Origin: Phoronis australis
Lineage: Eukaryota; Phoronida; Phoronidae
DNA: 29,926 bases
NCBI GenBank assembly: GCA_002633005.1
Contig: NMRA01000132.1
Coordinates: 804,585-834,510 of the forward strand
Direction of reading: 5' to 3'
Position numbers and translations under genes: made by a program. The notes beneath the pieces were generated by a model. That model worked only from the letters and a program-made list of their open reading frames with translations. It was not told where the DNA came from and ran no database searches. Positions 1-11,559 of this stretch are shown piece after piece. How positions within the stretch are numbered: the stretch's first letter is position 1; the number at the start of each line of letters is the position of its first letter.

Positions 1-766
1 CGGTGTCAAAAAGCTAATTATAAATTAGTCAACTTATACTAATCAAACGGTGGGAATGGCTGACTGTGGAATTTATTTTTCTGCTATGCCTTTTAAATTA
101 ATAAACCACTATATAGTGGTTGAATTTCTGTCCACCAAATCTGAGTCGGCATCAAACGGAAGCCACTTTCATGTTCTCATTACTCTAGAGAGCGCCAACA
201 TGAAAAGTCAGCTATTCTCATTCAACTGACAGCTTCAATTGCTGTTAGTGCATGAATGATAGCATTTGAATTCAAATTTATTGAACATTCATCAGTCACA
301 TTGGTTTTATTTCTTTTTCCTAAGCCCAGTAATCACTTCTTGCACATTTTTACCAATTTTTGAGTGATCTAGTAATAAAGATAGTGTTATGGAGGTGGAT
401 TGAAACTGTGACCAAGAATTTTCTGAGAGCTAGAATTTTGATTCATTATGAATCATGTATGGCAGATTACCAACTTGTTATTCTCAGAATTTGAACAAGC
501 AAGCATTTAGGGTAAATGCTTTCTGTTTTTGTTATTGTTTGAAGTTATGACGTGACAAACGTGTTGAAACTTAGATGTCATTGTGTTTTGATTTGAGCTA
601 GTATACGTTAATTGCACCTAGATAACAAAACCACAGCAGAGATTGTACCTTCCCATTTTAGATATTGCATCCTGGGTTCATATTGATAACAGTATATGTA
701 TTGCATGTTGTAATGTCAACTTCATTAATTAATAATTCTGGCTCGTTGCTATTTACCAATGTTTAG
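1..766. other. Intron or upstream sequence of the GH63-like gene
   Basis: No coding exon is recognisable on either strand. The stretch is AT-rich and ends in an acceptor (TTTACCAATGTTTAG) directly before the first exon of the glycosidase gene, so it is probably intron. The only structure seen is an 18-bp perfect palindrome at 104-121 (AACCACTATATAGTGGTT), which could be a remnant of a transposon end. Confidence 0.5.
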
Positions 767-3700
767 GTGAGAAAGATGCTGTCAACCCTGCTGGCAGGGG
801 AACTAAGGCAGGTGGTCACTATGTGCTGAGGGTGGCCGCCGGTCACTCAGTAGTAGTCAAGGTCAGACTGTTTCAAGATGAGGAAGATCCAGGCAGTTAT
901 TTTGATGATGATCATTTTGAGGCTGTCTTCAAAGAACGAGTGAAGGAAGCAGACGAATTCTACAATACTGTAAGTGAGTAGATTATAGTTACTGTTGGTA
1001 ACTATTGTGTAACTTTGTTCATTTTCATACTGTGTTGACACTGTATTTACACCTGTATTTTTGCACTGTGTTTACCAGTGTTACAATACTGTATGTGAGT
1101 AGATATAGTTTGTACACCGTTGGTAACTACTATGTAACTTCACTCATTGTCTTACGGTGTTCACACTGTATTTACACCATTTTTACACATCATTTACATC
1201 TTGTTTACACTGTCTTTACCAGTGTTACAATAAAACAAATTGGAATGGCTATCTCATTTATTTTGTTGTTCTTGAAAGTAGACTTCATTTATTTATCCAA
1301 TGAAGACGCCTATTCGTCAGTGGACGAATTTTCTAGAAAATGAACTTTATTTATTATTTATTTTTCCACTTACCTGATGAGGCCTACTCATCAATGGTGA
1401 AACTGCTTAACACTTGCAACTGTTGTTTCACAAACATCATCTGAAGACACATACTAAGGGGAGATGCTTTGAATAGTTTTAAGGTGAAGTCATCTGATGT
1501 TACCTTTTACATACTGGATCATCAATAATGTGATTAGCGCTTATCGTCTCCTCGCCCTTCTATCCTGACAGCACGTGACAAGATATAGCTACTAGGCTGA
1601 AGGGATCTGTGAACTAGTGGTTTTTCACCTTTTTAATGAACGCTTTTGTATAGTGTGGCAGGTATTCCACACTGTCTCCCCGAATAAATATATCACGCCT
1701 GGTTGTCGTAATCGGACAACCTGCTGTTGTAGGTGATACCGCTTATGAGTGACCAAGAGCAACAGATTGCTCGCCAAGCATACGCTGGCTTGCTGTGGAC
1801 CAAGCAGTTCTATCATTACATCATCAAAGACTGGCTTCATGGAGATGTGGACCAACCCCAGCCGCCTGAATCTCGTCTACAAGGTCGTAACGCCGAGTGG
1901 ACTCACCTGTTCAACAGAGAAGTGATCTCCATGCCTGACAAGTGGGAGTATCCCTGGGTAACACTGTTCTGTTATACTTTGCACTGATTTGTAATTAAAC
2001 AAGTTATTACAATTAACATTACTTAGTGGTGGTTGTAAATGAGATGTAACACGCAGGTGGTTGTCTGTATTATTCTTTAGTGTTTTTTGTGTGTTCATAA
2101 ATTGCATGATAATAGCCTAGTACTGAATGAAAGTTGTTTGTTAATGAAAGTACATGATATTAGCTTAGCACTGAATGAATGCTATGTGTTCATGAAAGTT
2201 CATAATTATAGCCTAGCACTGAGCAATTGTTGTGTGTTTATGAAAGTCTATGGTGATTGCTAGCACTGAACGATTGTTGTGTGTTTATGAAAGTCTATGA
2301 TGATTGTTCAGCCCTGAATGACAGTTGTGTGAGCAGAGTCTATATTGATACCTAAATTTGCCTAAAATCTTCCTGGTATGTGAACCATGAATTATTTAAC
2401 AAATAAACTCATTTATTCTCTTTTTATTATGCTTTAATAGCGAAGTGAGTTATCCTTTCTTTTCTGTCCATTTCAGTACGCCTCATGGGATCTTGCGTTT
2501 CACATGATTCCGTTTGCCCACGTTGACATTAAGTTCGCCAAGGACCAGGTGTTGCTGTTCCTTCGAGAGTGGTATATGCATCCAAATGGACAGGTTATTG
2601 ATATTTGCGTGTTATCATTTACCTTATCAAGTTAATAGAGATTTGCCTCAAGACATTTTGTAATTTCCATAAAGATTTCTTTTGTTGACTGCGGAACCTT
2701 GTATCAGACGCTTTGACTTTATCGATGTAATAGTGCAGTTCATATCGTTTTCTTGGATATTAGCCCAGTCTGTGTGTTTGCTGCTGGTCAGCTATGACCA
2801 CAGTGATAAGTTAAATGTAATAAATTATGGTTTGGCTAAAACTATTCCTTGAAAACATTGTATAAATGATAAAATAATACCGCTCTTGTTGTGATCTTAG
2901 GCCATGAAATAATGCATTTTCTGGTAACAACTGAAAATCCAGCAATCCTGAATATAAGGCCATACTTTAACATATAGTCATGGCCTTATATACAGGGTTT
3001 CACAGTAAACCCTATTTGATATATAGTAGGTGATTATGGAAATAAGTCTTTTAATATTTCACAAATATTACTGGTTGTTGTTTTTTTACGAATCATTGTT
3101 TTTACGTCACTGAAAGGTTAAGTGATTACCAAAATTTATATCACCAGAGTAATGATAGCCGAACCAACTCATTGATCAGCCAATCAAAGTCATGTTCTCT
3201 CTAGGGAGAAATCTGTGTCACTTTTATCTAACTGCTTATGGTTCATTCCCGTTGTTATGCCTTTACACACTGGTTGAAAATGGCACCAGTCGTGACTGAT
3301 ACCGGCTAGTGGATTATGTTATCCTTCTCCTGCTAGATTCCAGCGTACGAGTTCGCCTTTGGTGATGTCAACCCCCCGGTCCATGCTCTGGCTGCTCTCC
3401 ATGTGTGGCGCAAGTCAGGCCCCAGGGGGGCTAGGGACCATACTTTTCTGGCCAGGTGTTTCCAGAAGCTCATACTCAATTTCACATGGTATGTCAATTA
3501 CTATTCTCTTTTCATGTCAATTTTATTGCATTCGGTGAATTAACTAATTTCACATGCATTTAGCAGACTGCATGTTATGATCTTAGTTTTGTCATGTTTT
3601 GTTCGTCTGTGAATATGGGCTCCTTAGCCTCATTCTGGTTACCAGAAGCATGTAGTCATCTGGCTTTGTGTAAACTAGAAACGGTCAAATTTCTGACTGC

Positions 3701-6700
3701 ATTGACTTCCTTATTTGTTAACTGACTAAGTTGCCTAGCCTGTTAGATGCTTCTTTTTGCATTTGTAGAGACAGTGTGTTGTTTTGTTGTTATTCTGTGC
3801 ATAGTCAGTTATTCGGAATCTTGTAACTTTTTAATGTCTCTAAAGGAGAGCGCATACGGGAATCTGTGAGCTGAGCTGTTGTTGTCATGTGAACTCATAA
3901 CTCAGCTCATTACTCAGTAAAGCAGGGCTTGGAATTTTCCGCGGAAACGCGGATTTCCGCTTTTTTGTGCTTTCCGCTTTTTTATAATATTTCCGCGTAA
4001 AAAAGTCGGATTTGATATAAAATTTCCGCAGCAAATTCCTTTCTTACCGCGGCGTTGCAGACGACGTTCACCGCAAAAAGCGGAAGTTGCTCTTTATGTT
4101 CGGAGGAACGTAAATTGTCAACATTGCCGGGGCATCTGGGATAGCGTGGTGTGATTTTCAATGGCGTCTCGCTCTGCAGCCAAAAATGTGTGGGTTGGGA
4201 GTAGACGGGCGAGCTAAAAAAACGCAGACGCATGCTACTGATGGTGGTAACGTTTTTCGTTTTTTTTTTGTTTTTTTTTATTTAGTCCTCCCGATTTTTG
4301 TTGGGGAAAGGTTCACATTGACCAGTCCTAGGCTGGTTATCGGGCGATGATTTGGGCCGTAAAAGTTTCAAAGTTTCCGCGTTTTTTGTCATTGGTCATT
4401 CCAAGCCCTGGTAAAGGTTACCTGCACACACCAAACAAAATGCTCACTGATCTTTTCATTACGTTCATTGTAAGCAGGGTAAATGTAATACACACCACTA
4501 CAATGAGCCCGAGTGAGAGATTTGTAATTGTCAGGTGATTCAATAATAAATTTTCATTGGTTGCCGAAGGTAATCTGCTATGTACTTAGCTCACCTAGCC
4601 CACATGCTGGTAAGGATTTACACAAGGTAAAAGAAAACCACCTAGTAAGAATTCGCTTCACCAATTCCGCCAATATAATACAGTTACGGTGACATTTATG
4701 CATGCCAGAGCATATAAATTATCAAGCAAGTTGACCTACTTTTGTTTGTTGTCCACTACTGTAGACTTAATGACCCAATTCAGTTCAGATTGACAGTTGA
4801 CTCAGGCATGTGACATCAGTTTTTGGAACAGTAGTCCATATTCGCACCTCATGACGCGAAACTAGAGAAAACTGTTTGGGGGCTAATGATCAGTTCAGAA
4901 GAAAATGACCCAAGAAGGAAAATAGATGAGCAGTGAACTGGAGAGAATCAGCTTAGAATTAGAGAAAAGTCAGAGAATATCAGTAATTAACAAGTGAGAC
5001 AGTTGAACAAATGTTTTCCCACTTTGTAAGTAATCCCTTTTATAGACAGTGAAGAGGGATACAAGTTTGTGCTTTGCATGAAAGTTGAATTGCTTTCTCA
5101 TCAGCTAAGGAGTAGTTGAAGTGGTTAGGTGCAAACAATCATTGCTTTTTGTCCTCGTATTCTACAGGTGGGTTAATCGCAAAGACCCTGATGGTAAGAA
5201 CCTGTTTTCTGGTGGCTTCCTGGGACTGGATAACATCGGAATCTTTGACAGGTCACGACCCCTGCCAACTGGAGGTCACCTAGAACAGGTACTGGGCATT
5301 TTATAACAAAAATTGCTCACCTACAAAAACTTTCAATGCGTACTAGTGTGGTAGTAGAATTCAGTCATTTATTGTAAAACTACAATTTGAGGTTGGTGAC
5401 ATGTTTTTATTTTTTGTTTTGTGGGACCAGAATGTTGCAATTTCACCATTTTTTTCACAATAAACCTTGCAACCACTGGATACTTAACATAACAATTAAA
5501 CATGAAACATTTACTGTTCGCCAGTACGTGAGTAATTTTACCAGTTCCTGTGAGCAGGTTGATGGTGTAGCTTGGATGGTATTCCACAGTTGCACCATGC
5601 AGAACTGACCAAGTCCATGGTCCTTGTCTGGTAGCTATGGCAACATGACAGAATGTCTACACTTTCTCCTTATTCATCTTTTACATTTTGTGCTAATTAA
5701 ATGTAATTTTTCATTCAAGTTAATGTTCTCTACTTTTTGTGGCTGTTTTTGTTGTTTTCCCTATTAGGAAAACCTTTTTCCTTTACTTTTTATTCATTCA
5801 ATTTTCAACTTTGAAATCAAATTTTATTCACCAGACCAATTGAAGTGGTTAGTGAGAGAATTTTCACTCCTGTCTACTTCCTTGTCACAGGCTGATGGTA
5901 CTGCATGGATGGCATTCTTTTGTTGTGTCATGTTGGACATTGCCTTAGAGTTGGCAGCTGTAGACCCAGTCTATGAGGACATGGCTAGCAAGTTCTTTGA
6001 ACACTTTGTGACTATTGCGGATGCTATCAACAAGTTTGGCAGCAACAACAGTGGTATGTGGTGGAGATTGTTTGTGTTGGTGTCAACTGCTCTTCAAGCA
6101 AATCCAGGCATTGTTTGCATTAAGATCGCCTATTGATGTTGTTTTTATGCTTTGTAAAGTGTATGGTTAATTACTTTGAACCATTAGTTTACTTTTAAGT
6201 TTTCAATGCAGTCGCAACATATGACATCACGTTATGCCTCTGGGAAATTTCAGGAAAGTCTCAGCACGTGCGTAATCTCATTGTGCCTATGTAAGTTTTC
6301 AACATAGTCTGAACACGCATGAGATCATGTCATGCTTGTGAACGTTTTAAATACAGTTGGCTCAACAGGCATGAGATCGTGTTTTAAAATGCTTTTTTCT
6401 TACTCAGGTTTGTGGGACAGCTTGGATAGTTTCTACTATGACCACCTCAGTCTCAATGGGCACAGTTTCCCATTGCGAATCCGCTCCATGGTGGGTCTTG
6501 TACCTCTCTTCACCTGTTTGGTCCTGGAGGAGAGTCGTATGAAGAAATTACCTGGATTTTATAAACGCACGAAGTGGTTCTTGAAGGAGCGAGCTGACTT
6601 AGCCTCTCAGGTGAAATGTTAAAGCAATTGATTTGGAAAAAGAAAACAATTGTATGATAAAATTTGCTGTGAATAGTTTCAAGCCAGTTTAATATCAGAA

Positions 6701-9475
6701 GATTACATTATTTATTTTCATAAAAGTCAAGATGGCATAAAATTAGTTAACATGACTTTGAGTTAGTAAGATGGAATAAAAATTATTTGTTCAGTGCTTT
6801 TACAATCAGTTGTATTAAAGTCTCCGGCACACGGTAAAATGTAAATTGGGTGTACCTCTTGCCTGATTTGCGAAAACCTTTGGTTTTAAACATTGAAACT
6901 GTTTCAAGGCTTTAAAGAAAACAATCAGACTAGACTTCCCTATTACTTTGTCATTCAATTGTGAGCAGATCTCCTTCATGACATATGAGAAGAGCAATGA
7001 AGAGCGCTACCTACTGGCCATTCCAACGCGAGAAAAGCTGGAGCAAGTGTTGAAAGTAGTCCTGGATGAAGAGGAGTTCCTATCGCCATATGGGATACGG
7101 TCACTCTCAAAGGTTAGTGATCTTGAAGAAGGTGATTTCTAGTTTATGGTTTTAAAGTTACAGAGATGGTCACCTAGTAGCATGACTGCCAGCATTTACA
7201 CAATCAAGTTAAGGGTAGTCTGGAATGGTTTATATAAAGCGAGTAGACTTAAGATAATGTTGAGGAAGACATATGTTGAGTGTATTTTGTGTCTTGCAGA
7301 GCTGTGTGTGAACTTTATCTTTATTCTCTTTTTGTTGCTAGTTTCACGAGGAGAATCCCTTTGTGATGCATGTGGGTGGTGAGGAATACTCCGTGTCCTA
7401 TGTACCGGGAGAGTCCAATAGCTACTTGTTTGGGGGAAACAGCAACTGGCGTGGACCTATTTGGCTGTGTAGTAAGGCTTGTGATTCCACTAAATTTTCC
7501 TTGAATTTTTTTGAAATCTGAGTTGATTGATTATAGATAAAGCAACTTTTTGTTTTTCTTACTCAAACCTAAAACAAAAATTAACAACATAAATTAAAAA
7601 CGATTTTAAGAACCATTCCCATTTACCGTCATTTTCACAAGCATTAACTGTTCATTGATCTCCTCTCTAGAAAAAAGTGGATGAAAATTTTGAACGTTTT
7701 TTTACCAGATTAACTTTTATGTTCGGTTAAAAGTGTTCATAATTTATCGTTGTGTTCTGTGATGACAGTAAAAACGTAAATTTTTGTGTGGACAAAATCA
7801 GGCAATTTTTGGTCTGTTGGTAGACACTCAATCAAAAAACTAACTAGTAGCTAAATCTGTTGATCATATTGGCAAAAATTTCTTATTTATGGAAAAATTT
7901 GCTCAGAAAAATCTAAATTTTCTAATGTTTGTGAACTTTGATACATTACATCCTAAGGAAAGTTTTGTACTTATTCATTGTAAATAATATACGTGCACGC
8001 TGCATTGTATTATTGTTTCATCTGACTTGTAGCTATTCATGCTAGAGTGAAATGAAAAAAAATCAAAAAATTCTATCAATTGTTCTATAATGCTACATTG
8101 TCAGTCCTATCCATTTTTAGTGAACTACTTGGTGGTACGGTCCCTGCAGCGCTATCATTATTACTATGGCGACAGTCTCAAGGTCGACTTCCCAACAGGC
8201 TCTGGTAATCAGCTGACGCTGAACGAGGTGGCTAAACAACTGTGCGCCCGAATGACTAGACTGTTCTTACCCGATGATCAAGGTCATCGCCCTTGTCATG
8301 GTAAACATTTGACATCTTGTGCATTGTAAATGTATAAACAGGTCAACATTCCTTACTGCTGTACCATCATCAATGACTAAGGTGCATCAAAATGCTGACC
8401 TCTGATTGGTCAGAACTAACTTGGTTAGGTTGTTGTACAAAAATGTGTCTTTTGGGGTGTGTTACATGAACATAGCTCCAGCAAGGTCTTTACATTTTTA
8501 TTTATTGACATTTTTATTGACAATGCCAACTCTTTATAGGTGAGTCTGAGAAGTATGCTAAGGACCCCTTTTGGAAAGATATGATACTATTTTACGAGTA
8601 CTTTGATGGAGACTCTGGACGTGGCTGTGGGGCCAGGTAGTGTATGGTGGTCACATTTTGAGGCTGTTTGTTGTTCTCAGTTGATACAGCTTTCTGGTGG
8701 GGTTTACCTAGTACGTAGTGAATCGAAGGCAGTGTAAAATGACATCAGGCAAAGTGGAAGCATAAGGAACATTTTACAAACTACACCTTTGTAACGCTGT
8801 GAAGTCACGACAGCATCTACCGCATGACTCAGTTTCTAATCCAGGTTTGCAAGATGAGATGTACATTTTTGTGCGAATTGTTTGATATCCCACCGCAGAG
8901 CAGTGGTAATTTGACAACACTGTGGTCTCAAGGAAGTAAATGCTGGAAAATTATGAAATATACCACTGCACTGAATACATACAAGAATGCAAAATGGTGA
9001 ATACTGAATATCCAATCGTCATCTGGGTATAACATGTGTTTCATCATGTAACGGCTATATTGGAAAATAACTGTTTATGTTTTCTCTACTTCATGAGTGG
9101 ACTGACCACAAACATAATGAAAGAAACTGCAAATGACTTTGATATAATGAAGAAATGCTATTCTTTTTCTATATTCTATGAAAGTTGACCTTAAAAATAG
9201 ATGCTAATTGCTTCATAATATTTAGAGCTGCCTTTCATGGTACTAACATTGTGACTGAGGTTTCTAATATTAAGTGGTTTAGTCTTTACTATTGATTGCA
9301 TAGATTGAGATCAACGTTATTTGTAGCACATTGATCCCTTTGTACTTCTTGTATAGTCATTGTTTTGGTCAGCATGCTAAGATGGTTTGAATGCATTATA
9401 TTTCTTTTCAGTCATCAAACAGGTTGGAGTGCTGTGATAGTAAATTTCCTGGAAACTTGTGCAGAGGCGTCCTAA
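767..9475 (+). CDS. GH63-like / MGH1-like glycoside hydrolase, 3' part (12 exons)
   Basis: Exons joined by matching splice phases: 767-969, 1733-1957, 2477-2593, 3337-3488, 5168-5288, 5891-6053, 6408-6610, 6969-7112, 7342-7471, 8121-8300, 8540-8636, 9412-9475 (TAA at 9473). They give 1,799 nt, about 599 codons; the N-terminal part lies before the window. Conserved landmarks in order are [73 protein letters not shown] followed by [23 protein letters not shown] and HQTGWSAVI. The WRGPIW-NYL and E-Y-D-SG-HQTGW blocks are typical of GH63-type (alpha/alpha)6-barrel enzymes, including the mannosylglycerate-hydrolase-like group and the yeast YMR196W type. By family analogy the Asp of WDLAFH and the Glu of FYEYFD are the likely acid/base pair; this is inferred. 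The substrate is unknown (probably an alpha-linked gluco- or mannoside). The absence of processing-glucosidase landmarks in what is visible argues against ER glucosidase I. All exon joins keep frame and no stop interrupts them, so the gene looks intact here. Confidence 0.88.
963..1230. repeat. Tandem duplication spanning an exon 3' edge and donor site
   Basis: Two diverged head-to-tail copies of about 120-145 bp. Each begins ACAATACTGTA(A/T)GTGAGTAG and ends in CTTTACCAGTGTT or a close variant. The first copy begins inside the first visible glycosidase exon and includes its donor (ACT then GTAAGTG); the second, from about 1081, carries the sister site ACT then GTATGTG. Between the landmarks the sequence is rich in TTTACAC-like short repeats. 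Confidence 0.7.
1231..1732. other. Intron with a short imperfect repeat pair
   Basis: This is intron of the glycosidase gene. Around 1276-1420 two similar blocks (GAAGACGCCTATTCGTCAG and GATGAGGCCTACTCATCAA) each follow a TTTATTTAT-rich stretch, suggesting an old short tandem or interspersed repeat. No gene is seen. The acceptor CTGCTGTTGTAG precedes the exon at 1733. Confidence 0.4.
2100..2345. repeat. 49-bp minisatellite, about 5 diverged copies
   Basis: The core AGCCTAGCACTGAATGA followed by TTGTGTGTTTATGAAAGT recurs at roughly 2113, 2162, 2210, 2258 and 2307, a period of 48-50 bp. It lies in the intron between the exons ending at 1957 and starting at 2477. Copies differ by substitutions and small indels, so it is not recently homogenised. 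Confidence 0.75.
2594..3336. other. Intron with two adjacent hairpins
   Basis: No coding sequence is seen. At 2952-2991 there is a 12-bp perfect inverted repeat (ATATAAGGCCAT and ATGGCCTTATAT, 16-nt loop), followed at 2994-3013 by a second 7-bp hairpin (AGGGTTT and AAACCCT). They may be the remains of a small MITE, but no target-site duplication was found. Confidence 0.45.
3917..4416. mobile_element. hAT-like MITE with 6-bp target-site duplication
   Basis: The element occupies 3923-4410 (488 bp). It starts CAGGGCTTGGAAT and ends with the exact reverse complement ATTCCAAGCCCTG. Both sides are flanked by GTAAAG (3917-3922 and 4411-4416). CAGGG termini are characteristic of hAT transposons; most make 8-bp duplications, but subgroups with 5-6 bp are known. 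No transposase ORF is present. The interior contains repeated TTTCCGC / GCGGAAA blocks near both ends and is clearly more GC-rich than the surrounding intron. Confidence 0.82.
4417..5167. other. Intron sequence without recognisable features
   Basis: This is the rest of the intron between the exons ending at 3488 and starting at 5168. I see no coding exon or repeat. The acceptor TTCTACAG precedes 5168. Confidence 0.5.
5559..5609 (+). pseudogene. Decayed duplicate of glycosidase exon 6
   Basis: After an acceptor-like CCTGTGAGCAG, the frame that would follow the upstream exon reads [16 protein letters not shown] and then a TGA stop. The true exon at 5891 reads [16 protein letters not shown]. 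Eight of 16 residues match, with the same phase, and about 32 of 48 bases are identical by direct comparison. The upstream flanks also match in part (GTGAGTAATTTTAC against GTGAGAGAATTTTCAC). It therefore looks like a tandem exon duplication with an offset of about 332 bp that has lost coding ability. Inclusion in mRNA would truncate the enzyme. Confidence 0.6.
7472..8120. other. AT-rich intron
   Basis: Strongly AT-rich sequence between two glycosidase exons. No coding exon, repeat or hairpin of note was seen. The acceptor CCATTTTTAG lies at 8111-8120. Confidence 0.5.
8637..9411. other. Last intron of the GH63-like gene
   Basis: AT-rich with no recognisable feature. It joins AG (end of the exon at 8636) to T (9412) to make the Ser codon before HQTGW. 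The acceptor is TTTCTTTTCAG. Confidence 0.55.
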
Positions 9476-10340
9476 TCTCAACTGTGTTGAAGATACAACA
9501 GAGTTTACAAATATCAATATCGGTGTGTTCCCTTTATCCTCTCATTTGGTCTTTAGCTTTCGTCATTTGGATGGATAGAGGGAGATGTTTTTTACAAAGT
9601 TATGATAATTAAGATAATAGAAAATTAGCATTAGCGTGGTTATATTAGTGACACTTGTATTGTGAGAATTATAACTAACACACCACTGGTGAAGTCAAGA
9701 TTGCACAATTATAGTAAAACATGGAAGATCTCTAATTTTTTATTGATAGTGTTAGGCTTGTTACTTTCTTAGCAATTGTGTGTCATGAGTCAGTACTGAC
9801 GTTGAGTGTTTCATAGGAATATTGTCTAGCTTCTGGAGTAGGCATTGTTTATGTGGCAAGAAACTGTGTGCGGGCTTTCAAGCTGTTTCAGGTAAAGAAG
9901 TAGGAAAAGAGAAAGATTTATTTTGAACAAAAAATATGAGTGAAGTGGGAACTGTCGGGCTAAAAGTAGGAAAAGGTAGGCTAAGAAGAGACCTTTAGAA
10001 GTAGCATACTGTCAAAGGTGATCACAGGTGCTCCCCCCATTTCATTCAGTGCGTACTGCACTTGTGTACTGTCAGCAAAAAAGCATTTCTATTCTTAGGT
10101 TTTCGGTGATCCTGTGGCATGAAATAACACTCATCTCAGGTTCTTTGGTTTTAGAAAACAATGGATGTGATCACAACTAACTACATGGAGTTGTTGCAGA
10201 GAAGCGACACCTCAGGTCGCTGGTTAACAACACAGGAGTTGAGAGTAATTCCAGCTCTTTCACAGCTAAGAGAAACACATTTTGCACAATGTTTGTGATG
10301 AGCCAAAAACAAAATATGGGCAAGATGAAGCAATAAACTG
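9476..10340 (+). other. Probable 3' UTR of the GH63-like gene
   Basis: No further exon continues the frame after the TAA at 9473. The first canonical AATAAA on the plus strand downstream of the stop is near 10333 (GCAATAAACTGTTAG), with a second at about 10490 in a similar context (GAAATAAACTGTCTG). The true 3' end cannot be fixed from sequence alone; an unannotated terminal exon remains possible. Confidence 0.4.
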
Positions 10341-10387
10341 TTAGTTCAAGTCAGAGACATGAGGTATTGTTATTGGTCTTGCGTGGT

Positions 10388-10545
10388 TCCTTAGTCCGTT
10401 TAGAAGTGATTTCTGGGCTCGGGAAGAGAAGACAGTTCGCTATTTCAGTTTGGACCAAACTCATCAAACATTAGGTCGCAGCTTGATGAAATAAACTGTC
10501 TGTTCTTTTATAGCTCAGAAATCATTCCTCGTCTGAATAAGCAAC
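10388..10545. repeat. Foldback (imperfect inverted repeat), about 60-bp arms
   Basis: The left arm (10388-10447) contains TGATTTCTGGGCT, then GACAGTT and ATTTCAG. The right arm (10486-10545), read in reverse complement, gives TGATTTCTGAGCT, ACAGACAGTT and ATTTCATC in the same order. The loop is about 38 nt. An AATAAA at about 10490 sits in the right arm. It could be a degenerate MITE or a structured 3' UTR end. Confidence 0.6.
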
Positions 10546-10679
10546 AATTTGAGACCACTTTTATAATCATGATAAGTGACCTAAATAAATAACTTGTTTT
10601 TTACAGAAAGTACGGATTCAGTGCCATTGTATTTGCAGATTCACCCTCTATCTACTGGTAGTGGGTAATAGTTTACTTA

Positions 10680-11390
10680 TCAATTAGTTGTGACTGGGCC
10701 CTCACGAGGGTTTGAAATGTGCTCTGTGTTACATATGTTGCAATTTACAAGTAACACAGTTTGCCTAACAGATCTGAAATGACTACTGGCCATTGCAGAA
10801 AGATAACACTGCTTGATGTTTGAATGTAAAGTAGAACAAGTAGTATCGCTTGAAAGCTTGTGCTGGTTACCACATTTTATGTATTTCTGGAGAATGAGTT
10901 GTCTGAGCAAATAGATAATGAAGTTAGCTGTTTTTTCAACAAGAGCCATGTGAAGATGATGGTGTAGTTATGCAGAACTAATAATTTAGTTGTTGTGGAA
11001 TATTCAGACATGCTTTGTCTTGTGAACGAGTGCAATTATGTGTTTCATGAAGCATATACTGTTAATTTTTGCGCTTGTTCATGAACCGTATGAAGCCATA
11101 TCATTGGTAGCTATACAGTAGGGTGTGATGTAGTACTTCTGTGGATGACTCTTGTCTCAGTGTTAGTAATCAATTTTTAGAGCGAGAAATTTGAGTAGCA
11201 ACACCTCTCCTGTATGATAAGATTTGATATCCCAAGATTTTTATGATCTTTGCTTGTCACCGACCATGTAGATAGTTTGATAGCTCATCACTGTCTGCTG
11301 TTGGTTTACAAGTCAGTCGGCTCTTTCCAGTATTGTCTTTTCTCTGCACATGAGCACACAAGATGGGATTTTGCATCTCACCTGGATTTT
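10680..11390. other. Intergenic sequence without recognisable features
   Basis: The longest open frame (minus strand, 10680-10949) has no resemblance to a known protein and shows no codon-like conservation. No repeat, tRNA or hairpin is evident. Confidence 0.45.
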
Positions 11391-11520
11391 ATGTCTATAA
11401 TTTTAACATTTTATATGCTGGATTTTATTTTTCTTTAATAAGGTTAACATTTTATTTGCAGGATTTATATGTATAGTTTTAACATTTTATATGCTGGATT
11501 TTATTTATCTGTAATTTTGA
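11391..11520. repeat. Short tandem duplication, about 75-bp spacing
   Basis: The string TTTTAACATTTTATATGCTG, followed by GATTTTATTT, occurs twice at about 11401 and 11479. The spacer repeats GGTTAACATTTTATTTGCAGG, an intermediate variant. It is AT-rich and not coding. Confidence 0.6.
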
Positions 11521-11559
11521 CATTTCATATCCCTTTTATGCACTCACATATACATACGG

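Noticed and set aside
3982-4233. 83-codon minus-strand frame
   Set aside because: It lies entirely within the hAT-like MITE and shows no transposase features.
8090-8120. Extension of the exon at 8121 upstream as an independent start
   Set aside because: The ATG at 8090 lies in intron; the CCATTTTTAG acceptor and phase match place the exon start at 8121.
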